64,000 nt of DNA, taken from CAWKCE01 sp032127035. Lineage in GTDB: Bacteria > Actinomycetota > Actinomycetes > JAHEKZ01. Made by a program: the position numbers and the translations under genes. Each line of letters opens with the position of its first letter. The stretch's first letter is position 1. Positions 28,851 through 37,590 of this stretch are shown here, piece by piece. Below the pieces are notes generated by a model. The model was not told the DNA's origin, ran no database searches, and saw only the letters and a program-made list of their open reading frames with translations. Location of the stretch: positions 1,178,001 to 1,242,000 of the forward strand of contig CAWKCE010000003.1 of assembly GCA_963848085.1 (NCBI GenBank), read 5' to 3'.

Positions 28851-29627
28851 CTAGGACCTCCGACCCTTCCCGTCGAAACCTTTCATCCGGTCGAGGACCA
28901 GGTCCGCCGTCGGCTCGTCCATCCGGTCCACGATCGCGCCGTCGGCAAGGAAGAGCACGTGGTCGGAGTACGAGGCCGCTGTCGGGTCATGGGTGACCAT
29001 GACGATGGTCTGGCCGAACTCGTCCACGCTGCGGCGCAGGAACCCCAGCACCTCCGCTCCGGCCCGCGAGTCCAGGTTGCCGGTGGGCTCGTCGGCGAAG
29101 ACGATCTGCGGTCGGCTCGCGAGCGCCCGCGCCGCCGCGACGCGCTGCTGCTGGCCACCCGACAGCTGGTTCGGACGGCTGGACAGTCGGTCGCGGAGGC
29201 CGACGGTGTCGATCACCTGGTCGAGCCAGACCTGGTCGGGCTTGGTCCCGGCAATGTCCATCGGAAGCGTGATGTTCTCCAGTGCGGTCAGCGTCGGTAC
29301 CAGGTTGTACGCCTGGAACACGAACCCGACCGCATCGCGGCGCAGCCGGGTCAGCGCGTTGTCGTTGAGTGTCGTCAGCTCGGTGTCGGCGATGTAGACC
29401 TGACCCGACGTTGCGGCGTCCAACCCAGCGCACACGTGCATCAGGGTCGACTTCCCGGAACCGGACGGACCCATGATCGCGGTGAACCGACCCCGGTCGA
29501 AGTCGACGGTCACGTCGTCGAGCGCGATCACCTGCGTCTCACCCTCGCCGTAGACCTTGGTGAGCGCCACCGCACGGGCAGCGGGGCTGGTCACCGGAGG
29601 AACGGACGGGCTGGTCTGGCTGGTCAC
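28851..29627 (-). CDS. ABC transporter ATP-binding protein, LolD/MacB type
   Basis: 258 residues from GTG 29627, with GGAG 8 nt upstream. Walker A GPSGSGKST, Q-loop FVFQAYNLVPTLTALENI, signature LSGGQQQRVAAARALA, Walker B IVFADEPTGNLD and H-loop VMVTHDP are all intact. It energises the adjacent FtsX/MacB permease. There is no separate membrane-fusion gene, as expected for a Gram-positive system. Confidence 0.95.
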   Translation of the reverse strand: MTSQTSPSVPPVTSPAARAVALTKVYGEGETQVIALDDVTVDFDRGRFTAIMGPSGSGKSTLMHVCAGLDAATSGQVYIADTELTTLNDNALTRLRRDAVGFVFQAYNLVPTLTALENITLPMDIAGTKPDQVWLDQVIDTVGLRDRLSSRPNQLSGGQQQRVAAARALASRPQIVFADEPTGNLDSRAGAEVLGFLRRSVDEFGQTIVMVTHDPTAASYSDHVLFLADGAIVDRMDEPTADLVLDRMKGFDGKGRRS

Positions 29628-29679
29628 GTGCTGCTCCAGGGGGTCGAGGACGACGGGCCGGCCAGGGCCGACTTCCTCT

Positions 29680-29685
29680 ACCCTA
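29680..29685 (-). promoter_or_regulatory. Promoter of the ABC operon (ATGACC - 18 bp - TAGGGT)
   Basis: On the minus strand TAGGGT (29680-29685) has ATGACC (29704-29709) 18 bp upstream. It would give a leader of about 45 nt to GTG 29627. Confidence 0.5.
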
Positions 29686-29763
29686 GGGAGCCGCGGACCG
29701 AGAGGTCATCCGGAAAACCCACCAGCTGTCCCGGAACTGTCCCTGACCCGGTGCCACGCTGGC

Positions 29764-30651
29764 TCAGATGTCGATCGGGGACATGTGCGGCGACGGGAGC
29801 TCGTCGGAACCCGCCGCGGTCGGTCCAGGCCCGGCGGGCAGGGCGGGAGGAGTCCCGCCCCAGGCCGGGCACAGCGACCGGTGGGCGCACCAGTCGCACA
29901 GCCGGGACGGGCTGGGCCGCCAGTCGCCGGTGTCCTGGGCTCGCTGGATCGCCTGCCACAGCGCCTCGAGCTTCCGCTCCATCCGCTGCAGGTCAGCCTC
30001 GTCCGGCGCATATCGGACCACCTCGCCGTCACCCAGGTAAACCAGCTGCAGCAGCCGCGGCACCTCGCCGTGGAGGCGCCACAGGGCCAGCGCGTAGAAC
30101 CGCATCTGGAACATCGCCCGCTGCTCGAAACCGTCCCGCGGGGACTTGCCCGTCTTGTAGTCGACGACGCGCATCGCGCCGTCGGGCGCGACGTCGAGCC
30201 GGTCCACGTACCCGCGCAAGGTCAGTCCCGACTCCAGCGTCACCTCGACATAGAGCTCCCGCTCGGCCGGCTCCAGCCGCGTCGGGTCCTCCAGCGTGAA
30301 ATAGGTGGCCAGGAGGTCCTCCGATCCGGCGAGCCACTCCGCGGCCAGCCGGCTGTCCGGGTCGTCGGAGAACACCTGCGCGAGGTCGGGGTCGGACTCC
30401 AGGAGGGCCGCCCACGCTGCCGGAAGAAGGTCGGTCGCTGCCCCGAGGGTTCGCTCGCGGGCCGGCCGGTCGAACAGCCGTTCCAGGACGGTGTGGACCA
30501 CCGTGCCTCGGATGGCCGCCGGGCTCGGGGGCTCGGGCAGGCGGTCGATGACGCGGAAGCGGTACAGCAGCGGGCAGGTCATGAAGTCGCCGGCGCGCGA
30601 CGGCGACAGCGCCGTGGAGCTCGAGCTGGTGGCACCTGACCGACGGGACAT
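29764..30651 (-). CDS. RecB-like PD-(D/E)XK nuclease with a 4Fe-4S cysteine set
   Basis: 295 residues from ATG 30651. The nuclease motifs are GTVVHTVLER (His), DRLD...MRVVDYKTGKSP (D-x-n-DYK) and QMRFYALAL (Gln/Tyr of motif QxxxY). One Cys near the start (FMTCPLLYRF) and three near the end (LCDWCAHRSLCPAW) form the Cas4/AddB-type iron-sulfur site. It stands alone, without helicase or cas genes. It may process DNA ends in repair. It diverges from the site-2 protease gene. Confidence 0.9.
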   Translation of the reverse strand: MSRRSGATSSSSTALSPSRAGDFMTCPLLYRFRVIDRLPEPPSPAAIRGTVVHTVLERLFDRPARERTLGAATDLLPAAWAALLESDPDLAQVFSDDPDSRLAAEWLAGSEDLLATYFTLEDPTRLEPAERELYVEVTLESGLTLRGYVDRLDVAPDGAMRVVDYKTGKSPRDGFEQRAMFQMRFYALALWRLHGEVPRLLQLVYLGDGEVVRYAPDEADLQRMERKLEALWQAIQRAQDTGDWRPSPSRLCDWCAHRSLCPAWGGTPPALPAGPGPTAAGSDELPSPHMSPIDI

Positions 30652-30709
30652 GGCGGTGAGCCTAGGCGTCGGCACCGACACTGCGGCGCTGGGCGATGCC
30701 GGCAGCGCC

Positions 30710-30715
30710 TAGCAT
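30710..30715 (+). promoter_or_regulatory. -10 element TAGCAT, leaderless start
   Basis: TAGCAT ends 6 nt before ATG 30722 of the site-2 protease gene, the first gene of a unit with trmI. Confidence 0.5.
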
Positions 30716-30721
30716 CGGGGC

Positions 30722-31870
30722 ATGAGCCCGTCCGAGCGAACGCCAGGGGGAGTGCCCCTCGGCCGCCCGTTCGGCATCCCGGTCTTCGTGTCGTGGTCGT
30801 GGTTCGTGGCGGCGGCCGTCATCACGTGGATCTTCGTCCCGATCGTCGAGAGTCGCCTCCCCACGCTGACCGGGGGGTTCTCGGTACTGGTTGCCGCCAC
30901 CTTCGCGGTCCTCCTGGGGTTGTCGGTGCTGGCCCACGAGCTGGCCCACTCCGTGGCAGCGCTGCGCTACCACCTTCCAGTCCACCGCATCACCTTGCAC
31001 CTGCTGGGCGGGGTCAGCGAGATGGGCACCGAGTCTCGGCGGCCCGGCCAGGACATCGTGATCGTGGTGGTCGGACCGGTGACGTCACTGGCGTTGTCCG
31101 GCGTCGGGTTCGCGTTGATCCAGATCCTCCCCGAAGGCTCGGTCATCCACCTCGTCGCTTTCCAGATCGCATTCGCCAACCTCATCGTCGGGGTCTTCAA
31201 CCTGATTCCGGGGCTCCCGCTGGACGGCGGCCGCATCCTGCGGGATGTGGTGTGGGCGGCCACCGGGCGGGAGCACACCGGAACGACGGTGGCCGCGTGG
31301 ACCGGCCGCGCACTGGCGGTCACCCTCGTGGTTCTCGCGGTCGTGCCCTTCCTGCTGGTCGGAGACTCGATCTGGCTGATCTGGGGGATGCTGCTCGCCA
31401 CGTTCGTCTGGGTCGAGTCCGGTCGAGCTCTGGTCCAGGCACGCGTGCGCCGCGGTCTGGGATCGGTGACGGCCGGCAGCCTGACCCGGCGGGCCATTCC
31501 GGTCGCCTCGGACCTGCCGGTGAGTGAGGCGCTGCGTCTCGGGGCAGCCGCGCAGGCCGGAGCGCTCGTCGCCGTCGACGCCGACGGGCGGCCGGTGCGT
31601 CTGGTGGACGAGGCGGCCGTCGGCGCCATCCCCGAGGAGCGGCGGCCGTGGGTCACGGTGACCCAGGTGAGCCGGACCCTCGAGCCGGGCCGGACCGTGT
31701 CGGCCGAGCTGTCCGGTGACGAGCTTCTCCGCTGGATGGACGACCACCCCGCCAGCGAGTACCTCGTGGTCCAGCCCGACGGTGGGATCTTCGGAGTGCT
31801 GTCCCGAGGCGACGTCCAGCGGGCCGTCGACGCCCTCGCTGGGCGCCAGCGGAGCCCCGCTCGTGGCTGA
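30722..31870 (+). CDS. Site-2 (M50) intramembrane protease with CBS-like C-terminus
   Basis: 382 residues with about six membrane helices. The zinc site is VLAHELAHSV (HExxH near residue 73), and the second motif is GLPLDGGRIL near 165 with the third ligand Asp. The C-terminal ~130 residues are soluble and CBS-like (DLPVSEALRLGAAAQAGALVAVDADGRPVRLVDE, ending VVQPDGGIFGVLSRGDVQRAV). This is the Rip3/SpoIVFB-like architecture; its substrates are membrane regulators, unknown here. The stop overlaps trmI by 8 nt. Confidence 0.93.
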   Translation: MSPSERTPGGVPLGRPFGIPVFVSWSWFVAAAVITWIFVPIVESRLPTLTGGFSVLVAATFAVLLGLSVLAHELAHSVAALRYHLPVHRITLHLLGGVSEMGTESRRPGQDIVIVVVGPVTSLALSGVGFALIQILPEGSVIHLVAFQIAFANLIVGVFNLIPGLPLDGGRILRDVVWAATGREHTGTTVAAWTGRALAVTLVVLAVVPFLLVGDSIWLIWGMLLATFVWVESGRALVQARVRRGLGSVTAGSLTRRAIPVASDLPVSEALRLGAAAQAGALVAVDADGRPVRLVDEAAVGAIPEERRPWVTVTQVSRTLEPGRTVSAELSGDELLRWMDDHPASEYLVVQPDGGIFGVLSRGDVQRAVDALAGRQRSPARG

Positions 31871-32738
31871 GCCGACCGGGCTGTCCCACCGCAGGGGTCC
31901 CTTCCGGACCGACGACCAGGTCCAGCTGACCGACCCCAAGGGCCGCCACTTCACCTTCAGCCTCACCCCCGGCAAGACGTTCCACACCCACCAGGGGTCG
32001 ATCCCGCACGACGCGCTTCTGGACGGCCCGGAGGGCGTGGTCGTGACGTCGAGCGGCGGCACCGACTACCTGGCGGTCCGCCCCCTCCTGACCGACTTCG
32101 TGCTGTCGATGCCGCGCGGCGCCGCGGTCGTGTACCCCAAGGACGCCGGGCACATCGTGGCGTTCGCGGACATCTTTCCGGGGGCGCGCGTCGTCGAGGC
32201 CGGAGTGGGGTCCGGGGCACTGACCTGCTCGCTGTTGCGGGCGGTGGGGGACTTCGGCCTGGTGTCGTCGTACGAGCGCCGGGCCGACTTCGCCGAGATC
32301 GCACGCCGCAACGTGGAGAGCTTCTTCGGCCAGCCGCACCCCGCCTGGAAGCTGACCGTGGGGGACCTCGAGCAGTCGCTCGACGACCGGGGTGTCGACC
32401 GGGTGGTGCTGGACATGCTTGCCCCGTGGGACTGCGTCGCGGCCAGCGCCGCGGTGCTGGTTCCCGGCGGAGTGCTGTGCGCGTATGTGGCCACCACGAC
32501 CCAGCTGTCTCGCACCGTGGAGACCCTGCGCGAGCACTCGGGGTTCACCGAGCCGACCGCCACCGAGTCCTTGGTCCGCGGGTGGCACGTGGCCGGACTT
32601 GCGGTCCGGCCCGACCACCGGATGGTGGGCCACACCGGCTTCCTGGTCACGGCCCGGCGCCTGGCCCCGGGAGTCGTGGCACCGACCCGCCGTCGCCGAC
32701 CGGCCAAAGGCGCGACCGTAGAACCGGTGGACGGCTGA
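31863..32738 (+). CDS. trmI: tRNA (adenine-58-N1)-methyltransferase TrmI
   Basis: 291 residues from GTG 31863. The N-terminal barrel (RGPFRTDDQVQLTDPKGRHF) precedes a SAM-binding domain with VVEAGVGSGALTCSLL, SYERRADFAEIARRNV and DRVVLDMLAPWDCV. It makes m1A58 in tRNA, as a homotetramer in related species. Placement just upstream of the proteasome ATPase gene is a standard actinobacterial arrangement. Confidence 0.93.
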   Translation: MAEPTGLSHRRGPFRTDDQVQLTDPKGRHFTFSLTPGKTFHTHQGSIPHDALLDGPEGVVVTSSGGTDYLAVRPLLTDFVLSMPRGAAVVYPKDAGHIVAFADIFPGARVVEAGVGSGALTCSLLRAVGDFGLVSSYERRADFAEIARRNVESFFGQPHPAWKLTVGDLEQSLDDRGVDRVVLDMLAPWDCVAASAAVLVPGGVLCAYVATTTQLSRTVETLREHSGFTEPTATESLVRGWHVAGLAVRPDHRMVGHTGFLVTARRLAPGVVAPTRRRRPAKGATVEPVDG

Positions 32739-32811
32739 CCGTCCGGTCACGCAGCGTCATCGGTTCGACACGCCGGACCACGTCCAGGTGTGGGCACCTC
32801 TTGCCGAAGGT

Positions 32812-32817
32812 TAGGGT
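32812..32817 (+). promoter_or_regulatory. -10 element TAGGGT before arc/mpa
   Basis: TAGGGT lies 31 nt before ATG 32849. The leader carries GGAGG at 32838-32842, so this gene, unlike many neighbours, is not leaderless. Confidence 0.45.
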
Positions 32818-32848
32818 CGAAGGAGTGCCGCTCAGCCGGAGGTGCGCC

Positions 32849-34504
32849 ATGTCCGAGGACCAGACCACCACGCCCGGATCCCACGGGGCGGACGAGCGTG
32901 AGCTGCGGCGTGACCTCGCGGCGGTGCGGGAGCGCAACGCGCGGCTGACGGCCACGTTGCAGGAGGCCCGGGAGCAGCTGGTCCTCATGCGGGAGGAGAT
33001 CGACCGGCTGGCGCAGCCGCCGTCCGGGTATGGCGTGTTCCTGGCCCGACACGACGACGACTCGGTCGACGTGTTCACCGGGGGGCGCAAGATCCGGGTG
33101 TCGGTCAGCCCCGACGTCGACCCCGACGAGCTCCATCGTGGGCGCGAGGTCATGCTGAACGAGGCGATGAATGTCGTGCGCGTGACCGGCTTCGAGCAGG
33201 TCGGCGAGGTCGTGATGTTCAAGGAGGTGCTCGAGGACGGGCTGCGCGCCCTCGTCATCGGGCACGCCGACGAAGAGCGCATCGTGCGGATCGCCAAGAC
33301 GCTCCACGACGTCAAGCTGCGCGCGGGTGACTCCCTCCTGCTGGAGCCGCGCTCCGGCTACGTCTACGAGAAGATCCCGAAGGCCGAGGTCGAGGAGCTC
33401 GTCCTCGAGGAGGTCCCGGACATCGACTACGCCGACATCGGCGGGCTCGGCTCGCAGATCGAGGCCATCCGGGACGCGGTGGAGCTGCCGTACCTCCACC
33501 AGGACCTCTTCCTGGAGCACGAGCTCCGTCCGCCGAAGGGGATCCTGCTGTACGGGCCACCCGGATGCGGCAAGACCCTCATCGCCAAGGCGGTCGCCAA
33601 CTCGCTGGCCAAGAAGGTCGCAGAAGTCACCGGGAAGCCCGAAGGGAAGTCCTACTTCCTGAACATCAAGGGACCGGAGCTGCTCAACAAGTACGTGGGG
33701 GAGACCGAGCGGCACATCCGGCTGGTCTTCCAGCGCGCTCGGGAGAAGGCGTCCGAAGGCGTGCCGGTCATCGTCTTCTTCGACGAGATGGACTCGCTGT
33801 TCCGAACTCGTGGGTCCGGGGTGAGCTCCGACGTCGAGAACACGATCGTGCCGCAGCTGCTCAGCGAGATTGACGGCGTCGAGGGGCTGGAGCACGTCAT
33901 CGTGATCGGCGCCTCCAACCGAGAGGACATGATCGACCCGGCGATCCTGCGTCCTGGCCGGCTCGACGTGAAGATCAAGATCGAGCGCCCCGACGCCGAG
34001 TCCGCGCGCGACATCTTCACCAAGTACCTCACCCCGGCGCTCCCGCTCCACGCCGACGACCTCGCCGAGCACGCCGGTGACCGCCCGGCGACCTCGGCCG
34101 CCATGATCCAGCGCGCCGTGGAGAGGATGTACTCCGAGAGCGAGGACAACCGGTTCCTGGAGGTCACCTACGCCAACGGCGACAAGGAGATCCTGTACTT
34201 CAAGGACTTCAACTCCGGGGCGATGATCGAGAACATCGTGGCGCGGGCCAAGAAGAGCGCCATCAAGGAGTTCCTGGACACCGGAGTCAAGGGGATCCGG
34301 GTGCAGCACCTCCTGGTCGCCTGCATCGATGAGTTCAAGGAGAACGAGGACCTCCCCAACACCACCAACCCCGACGACTGGGCCCGCATCTCCGGCAAGA
34401 AGGGGGAGCGGATCGTGTTCATCCGCACCCTGGTCCAGGGCAAGCAGGGCACCGAGGCCGGCCGTTCGATCGAGTCGGTCGCCAACACCGGCCAGTACCT
34501 CTGA
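32849..34504 (+). CDS. arc: Proteasome-associated AAA ATPase Arc/Mpa
   Basis: 551 residues from ATG 32849. An N-terminal coiled coil (about 13-60) binds pupylated substrates. Two OB-type subdomains follow (YGVFLARHDDDSVDVFTGGRKIRV...). The AAA module has GPPGCGKT (Walker A), VIVFFDEMDSLF (Walker B) and NREDMIDPAILRPGRLD (arginine region). The C-terminus ends GQYL, whose penultimate Tyr docks into the 20S core. It unfolds Pup-tagged proteins and feeds them to PrcAB. Also called mpa in mycobacteria. Confidence 0.98.
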   Translation: MSEDQTTTPGSHGADERELRRDLAAVRERNARLTATLQEAREQLVLMREEIDRLAQPPSGYGVFLARHDDDSVDVFTGGRKIRVSVSPDVDPDELHRGREVMLNEAMNVVRVTGFEQVGEVVMFKEVLEDGLRALVIGHADEERIVRIAKTLHDVKLRAGDSLLLEPRSGYVYEKIPKAEVEELVLEEVPDIDYADIGGLGSQIEAIRDAVELPYLHQDLFLEHELRPPKGILLYGPPGCGKTLIAKAVANSLAKKVAEVTGKPEGKSYFLNIKGPELLNKYVGETERHIRLVFQRAREKASEGVPVIVFFDEMDSLFRTRGSGVSSDVENTIVPQLLSEIDGVEGLEHVIVIGASNREDMIDPAILRPGRLDVKIKIERPDAESARDIFTKYLTPALPLHADDLAEHAGDRPATSAAMIQRAVERMYSESEDNRFLEVTYANGDKEILYFKDFNSGAMIENIVARAKKSAIKEFLDTGVKGIRVQHLLVACIDEFKENEDLPNTTNPDDWARISGKKGERIVFIRTLVQGKQGTEAGRSIESVANTGQYL

Positions 34505-34517
34505 GGCTGGCGGCGCC

Positions 34518-34523
34518 TACGCT
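34518..34523 (+). promoter_or_regulatory. -10 element TACGCT, leaderless dop start
   Basis: TACGCT ends 6 nt before ATG 34530, within the 25-bp gap behind arc. It offers a second promoter for dop. Confidence 0.4.
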
Positions 34524-34529
34524 CGACCC

Positions 34530-36050
34530 ATGACCGTGCGACGGGTGATGGGGATCGAGACCGAGTACGGCGTCTCCACGCCTGGCGACCCCACAGCAAA
34601 CCCCATGATCACCTCCACCCAGGTGGTCAACGGCTATTCGGCCGGGCTCACCGACGGTCCGCGCGCACGCTGGGACTTCGAGGAGGAGAGCCCGCTGCGC
34701 GACGCGCGCGGGTTCGACGTCAGCCGCGAGGTGGCCGACCCGAGCCAGCTCACCGACGATGACCTCGGGCTGGCCAACACGATCTTGACCAACGGGGCCC
34801 GGTTGTACGTCGACCACGCGCACCCTGAGTACTCCACGCCGGAGGTCACCAACCCGCTCGACGGCGTCCGGTGGGACAAGGCCGGTGAGCTGGTGATGGC
34901 GACCGCGTCGCGGCGGGCACAGGCACTGCTCGGTGGCCCGCGGCTGAACCTGTACAAGAACAACACCGACAACAAGGGCGCCTCCTACGGGACGCACGAG
35001 AACTACCTCATGCGGCGCGAGACGCCGTTTGCCGACATCGTGCGGCACCTCACCCCGTTCTTCGTCTCCCGCCAGGTGTTCTGCGGACAAGGCCGAGTCG
35101 GACTGGGTCAGCACGGGCGCGACCACGGCTTCCAGCTCAGCCAGCGCGCCGATTTCTTCGAGGTCGAGGTCGGGCTGGAGACCACCCTCAAGCGGCCGAT
35201 CATCAACACCCGCGACGAGCCGCACGCGGATGCGGAGAAGTACCGCAGGCTGCACGTCATCATCGGCGACGCGAACCTGTCCGAGGTCGCGACCTTCCTG
35301 AAGCTGGGGACGACGTCCCTCGTCCTGGCCATGATCGAGGACCAGTTCCTCGACGGCACCGACCTGGCACTCGAGCGGCCTGTGACCGCGCTGCACGAGA
35401 TCTCCCACGACCCCACGCTCCGCACCCTCGTGCGGCTGCGGTCGGGGCGAAGGCTGAGCGCGCTGCAGCTCCAGAACGAGTACTTCGAGCAGGCCCGCAA
35501 GTACGTCGAGGACCGCTTCGGCAGCGATGTGGACACTGACACCCGGGACGTCCTCGACCGCTGGGAGCGCGTCCTCGCCGGCCTGGAGACCGACCCGCGC
35601 CAGCTGTCCGGACAGCTCGACTGGGTGGCCAAGCTGGAGATTCTTGACGGCTACCGGGCGCGGGACGGCCTCGAGTGGTCCGACGCGCGGCTGCATCTGG
35701 TCGATCTGCAGTACAGCGACGTCCGCCCGGACAAGGGGCTGTACCACCGGCTCGTCGCGCGCGGGAAGATGGAGCGACTGGTCTCAGACGACGACGTCCG
35801 TACCGCGGTCACCGAGCCCCCGGTGGACACGCGTGCCTGGTTCCGGGGCCAGTGCCTCACCCGCTACCGCGACCAGGTCGCTGCCGCGTCGTGGGACTCG
35901 GTGATCTTCGACATCCCGGGTCGGGCGTCGCTGCAGCGCGTGCCGACGCTGGAGCCGCTTCGGGGCACGAAGGCCCACGTCGGCGCCCTTCTGGACCGGT
36001 GCCCGACCGCCTCCCAGCTCGTCGACGAGCTGACCGGGCACTCGGCCTGA
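34530..36050 (+). CDS. dop: Pup deamidase/depupylase Dop
   Basis: 506 residues of the PafA/Dop glutamine-synthetase-like fold. Starts VRRVMGIETEYGV with metal-binding Glu residues. A Dop-specific loop (ARWDFEEESPLRDARGF, about 46-62) is absent from PafA in this window. The nucleophile position is Asp95 (RLYVDHAHPEYSTPE). It deamidates the C-terminal Gln of Pup to Glu and removes Pup from substrates. Pup here ends in Gln, so Dop is needed. Confidence 0.97.
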   Translation: MTVRRVMGIETEYGVSTPGDPTANPMITSTQVVNGYSAGLTDGPRARWDFEEESPLRDARGFDVSREVADPSQLTDDDLGLANTILTNGARLYVDHAHPEYSTPEVTNPLDGVRWDKAGELVMATASRRAQALLGGPRLNLYKNNTDNKGASYGTHENYLMRRETPFADIVRHLTPFFVSRQVFCGQGRVGLGQHGRDHGFQLSQRADFFEVEVGLETTLKRPIINTRDEPHADAEKYRRLHVIIGDANLSEVATFLKLGTTSLVLAMIEDQFLDGTDLALERPVTALHEISHDPTLRTLVRLRSGRRLSALQLQNEYFEQARKYVEDRFGSDVDTDTRDVLDRWERVLAGLETDPRQLSGQLDWVAKLEILDGYRARDGLEWSDARLHLVDLQYSDVRPDKGLYHRLVARGKMERLVSDDDVRTAVTEPPVDTRAWFRGQCLTRYRDQVAAASWDSVIFDIPGRASLQRVPTLEPLRGTKAHVGALLDRCPTASQLVDELTGHSA

Positions 36051-36058
36051 GCACCGCG

Positions 36059-36256
36059 TCAGTCGCGGTTGAGCCGCAGGGCCACCGCGGGGCAGGCCCC
36101 GGCGGCACGCTTGGCCAGTTTCTCGTCCGACCTGCTCAGCGGTCCGTCACCGACGATCGGGTAGCCCCAGTCGTCGAGGAGGAAGACCTCGGGCGCGACC
36201 TCGGCGCAGACGCCGTGCCCGTCGCACCGCAGCCAGTCCACGGTGACGCGGCTCAT
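36059..36256 (-). CDS. Small ferredoxin, probably [3Fe-4S]
   Basis: 65 residues from ATG 36256. Cys11 and Cys17 (CDGHGVC) and Cys55 (ACPAVAL) give three Cys, with His in the usual fourth-ligand region, as in [3Fe-4S] ferredoxins that serve P450s. It is the last gene of a four-gene opposite-strand unit and overlaps the NuoF-like gene by 4 nt (ATGA). It likely exchanges electrons with that protein. It converges on dop. Confidence 0.9.
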   Translation of the reverse strand: MSRVTVDWLRCDGHGVCAEVAPEVFLLDDWGYPIVGDGPLSRSDEKLAKRAAGACPAVALRLNRD

Positions 36257-37590
36257 CGGCGACCCCTGCGGCGGACACCGGGAACGTCTGGAAGCGGAAG
36301 CACTGCGGGTTCGGCGCAGCCGGCACACCCGCCACGCGTGAGGTGTCGGTCGACGTCAGTAGGGAACGTGGCCAGGGCGGACCGGACCAGCTGGGCCACG
36401 CCGTCGGGATGGTGGCAGGCGCCCCGGCCGACCACCATGTCCGTCCATCGACGCAGGAGTCCGGGAGCGGCCGGGTTGCCGTCCACCGCGAGGTGGTGCC
36501 ACGCCTTCGCCATGGCGGGGAGACCGTGCTGGCACGGTCCGCACTGCCCGGCCGACTCGCCGGACAGCCAGCCGACCAGTCGGTCGGTCTCGGCCACCCC
36601 ACACCGTCGGGCAGGAAGGAACGCGAGCAGGCCCACCCCGAGGTCCCCGCCGGCCGCCCGGAAGGCAGCTCGGGTCAGCGGCAGAGCGTTGACCCGCTCG
36701 AAGGGCAGCCACCCACCGCCGTATCCCCCGGCGAGCACGGCCGCGACCGGCTCGGTCAGCCCACCCGCCGCCGCCACCACGTCGGCGACTGGCGTTCCGA
36801 AAGGCACCTCGACGACTCCAGGTCGCTCGACCGCGCCGGACAGCGTCACCAGCAGGGTCCCCGGCTCCTCCGGCGTCCCGACCGACCGGTACCAAGCCGC
36901 GCCGTGCCGAGCCACCAAGGCCGCGTGGGCAAACGTCTCCGCATTCGACAGCAAGGTGGGTCGGCCGTCGACACCACTGTCGCTCACCCGGGGTGGCGTC
37001 ATGGTGGGCTTCGCCGGCCCGCCCGACAGGAACCGCACGATGGCCGAGGACTCGCCGGCGACGTAGCGGTCGGGGCCCTCGACGACACGGAACATCCCTC
37101 GGCCGCGCCGGCGCTCCCGAAGCGCCGCGCGGTAGGAGGCAGGTACCGCGCCGTCGCGGCCGTGAGTCCACAGCACGACGTCGCGGGCACCCACCAGGCG
37201 GGCTGCGACCTCGGCGCCGTCGAGGACGAGATGGGGCGACAGAACCGACAGCACGGCGTCCTTCGACGCGGCGGGCTCGCTCTCGGCGACGTTCACGACG
37301 ACCACCGGTCGACGCCGCGCCCGGGCCACCGCCTCCAGCTTGCGACCGAAGGGGAAGCCGGCACCACCCCGCCCTCCGATTCCCGCCTGGATCAGCTCGG
37401 CCACGAGGTGGTGTCGATGCGGACCCATGAGGAGCCCACGGACGCGCGGCAGATGGCCGTGCGCGGCGGTGTGCTCGGACAGGGTCAGCGCGCGCCCCGG
37501 GACCACGCCGGTGAGCACACGACGGTGGCCGTCCCGAGTGGCGTTCTCCCCGGCGAGGGTCGGTGCCGACGTCACGGCAGGTCTGGTCAC
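36253..37590 (-). CDS. NuoF-like flavo/iron-sulfur protein with SLBB domain
   Basis: 445 residues from GTG 37590. It resembles the NADH-binding subunit of complex I: GIGGRGGAGFPFGRKLEAV (FMN/NADH loop), VNVAESEPAASKDAVL, an SLBB-like segment (GVVEVPFGTPVADVVAAAGGL) and a C-terminal iron-sulfur helix bundle. In canonical NuoF the cluster motif is ESCGxCxPC plus a distal Cys. Here it reads ESAGQCGPC (Cys350, Cys353; Ala347 where the first Cys sits), with Cys392 and a final GGCAGC. The cluster may use another ligand. Probably accepts electrons from NAD(P)H for the heme protein and ferredoxin. Confidence 0.85.
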   Translation of the reverse strand: MTRPAVTSAPTLAGENATRDGHRRVLTGVVPGRALTLSEHTAAHGHLPRVRGLLMGPHRHHLVAELIQAGIGGRGGAGFPFGRKLEAVARARRRPVVVVNVAESEPAASKDAVLSVLSPHLVLDGAEVAARLVGARDVVLWTHGRDGAVPASYRAALRERRRGRGMFRVVEGPDRYVAGESSAIVRFLSGGPAKPTMTPPRVSDSGVDGRPTLLSNAETFAHAALVARHGAAWYRSVGTPEEPGTLLVTLSGAVERPGVVEVPFGTPVADVVAAAGGLTEPVAAVLAGGYGGGWLPFERVNALPLTRAAFRAAGGDLGVGLLAFLPARRCGVAETDRLVGWLSGESAGQCGPCQHGLPAMAKAWHHLAVDGNPAAPGLLRRWTDMVVGRGACHHPDGVAQLVRSALATFPTDVDRHLTRGGCAGCAEPAVLPLPDVPGVRRRGRR

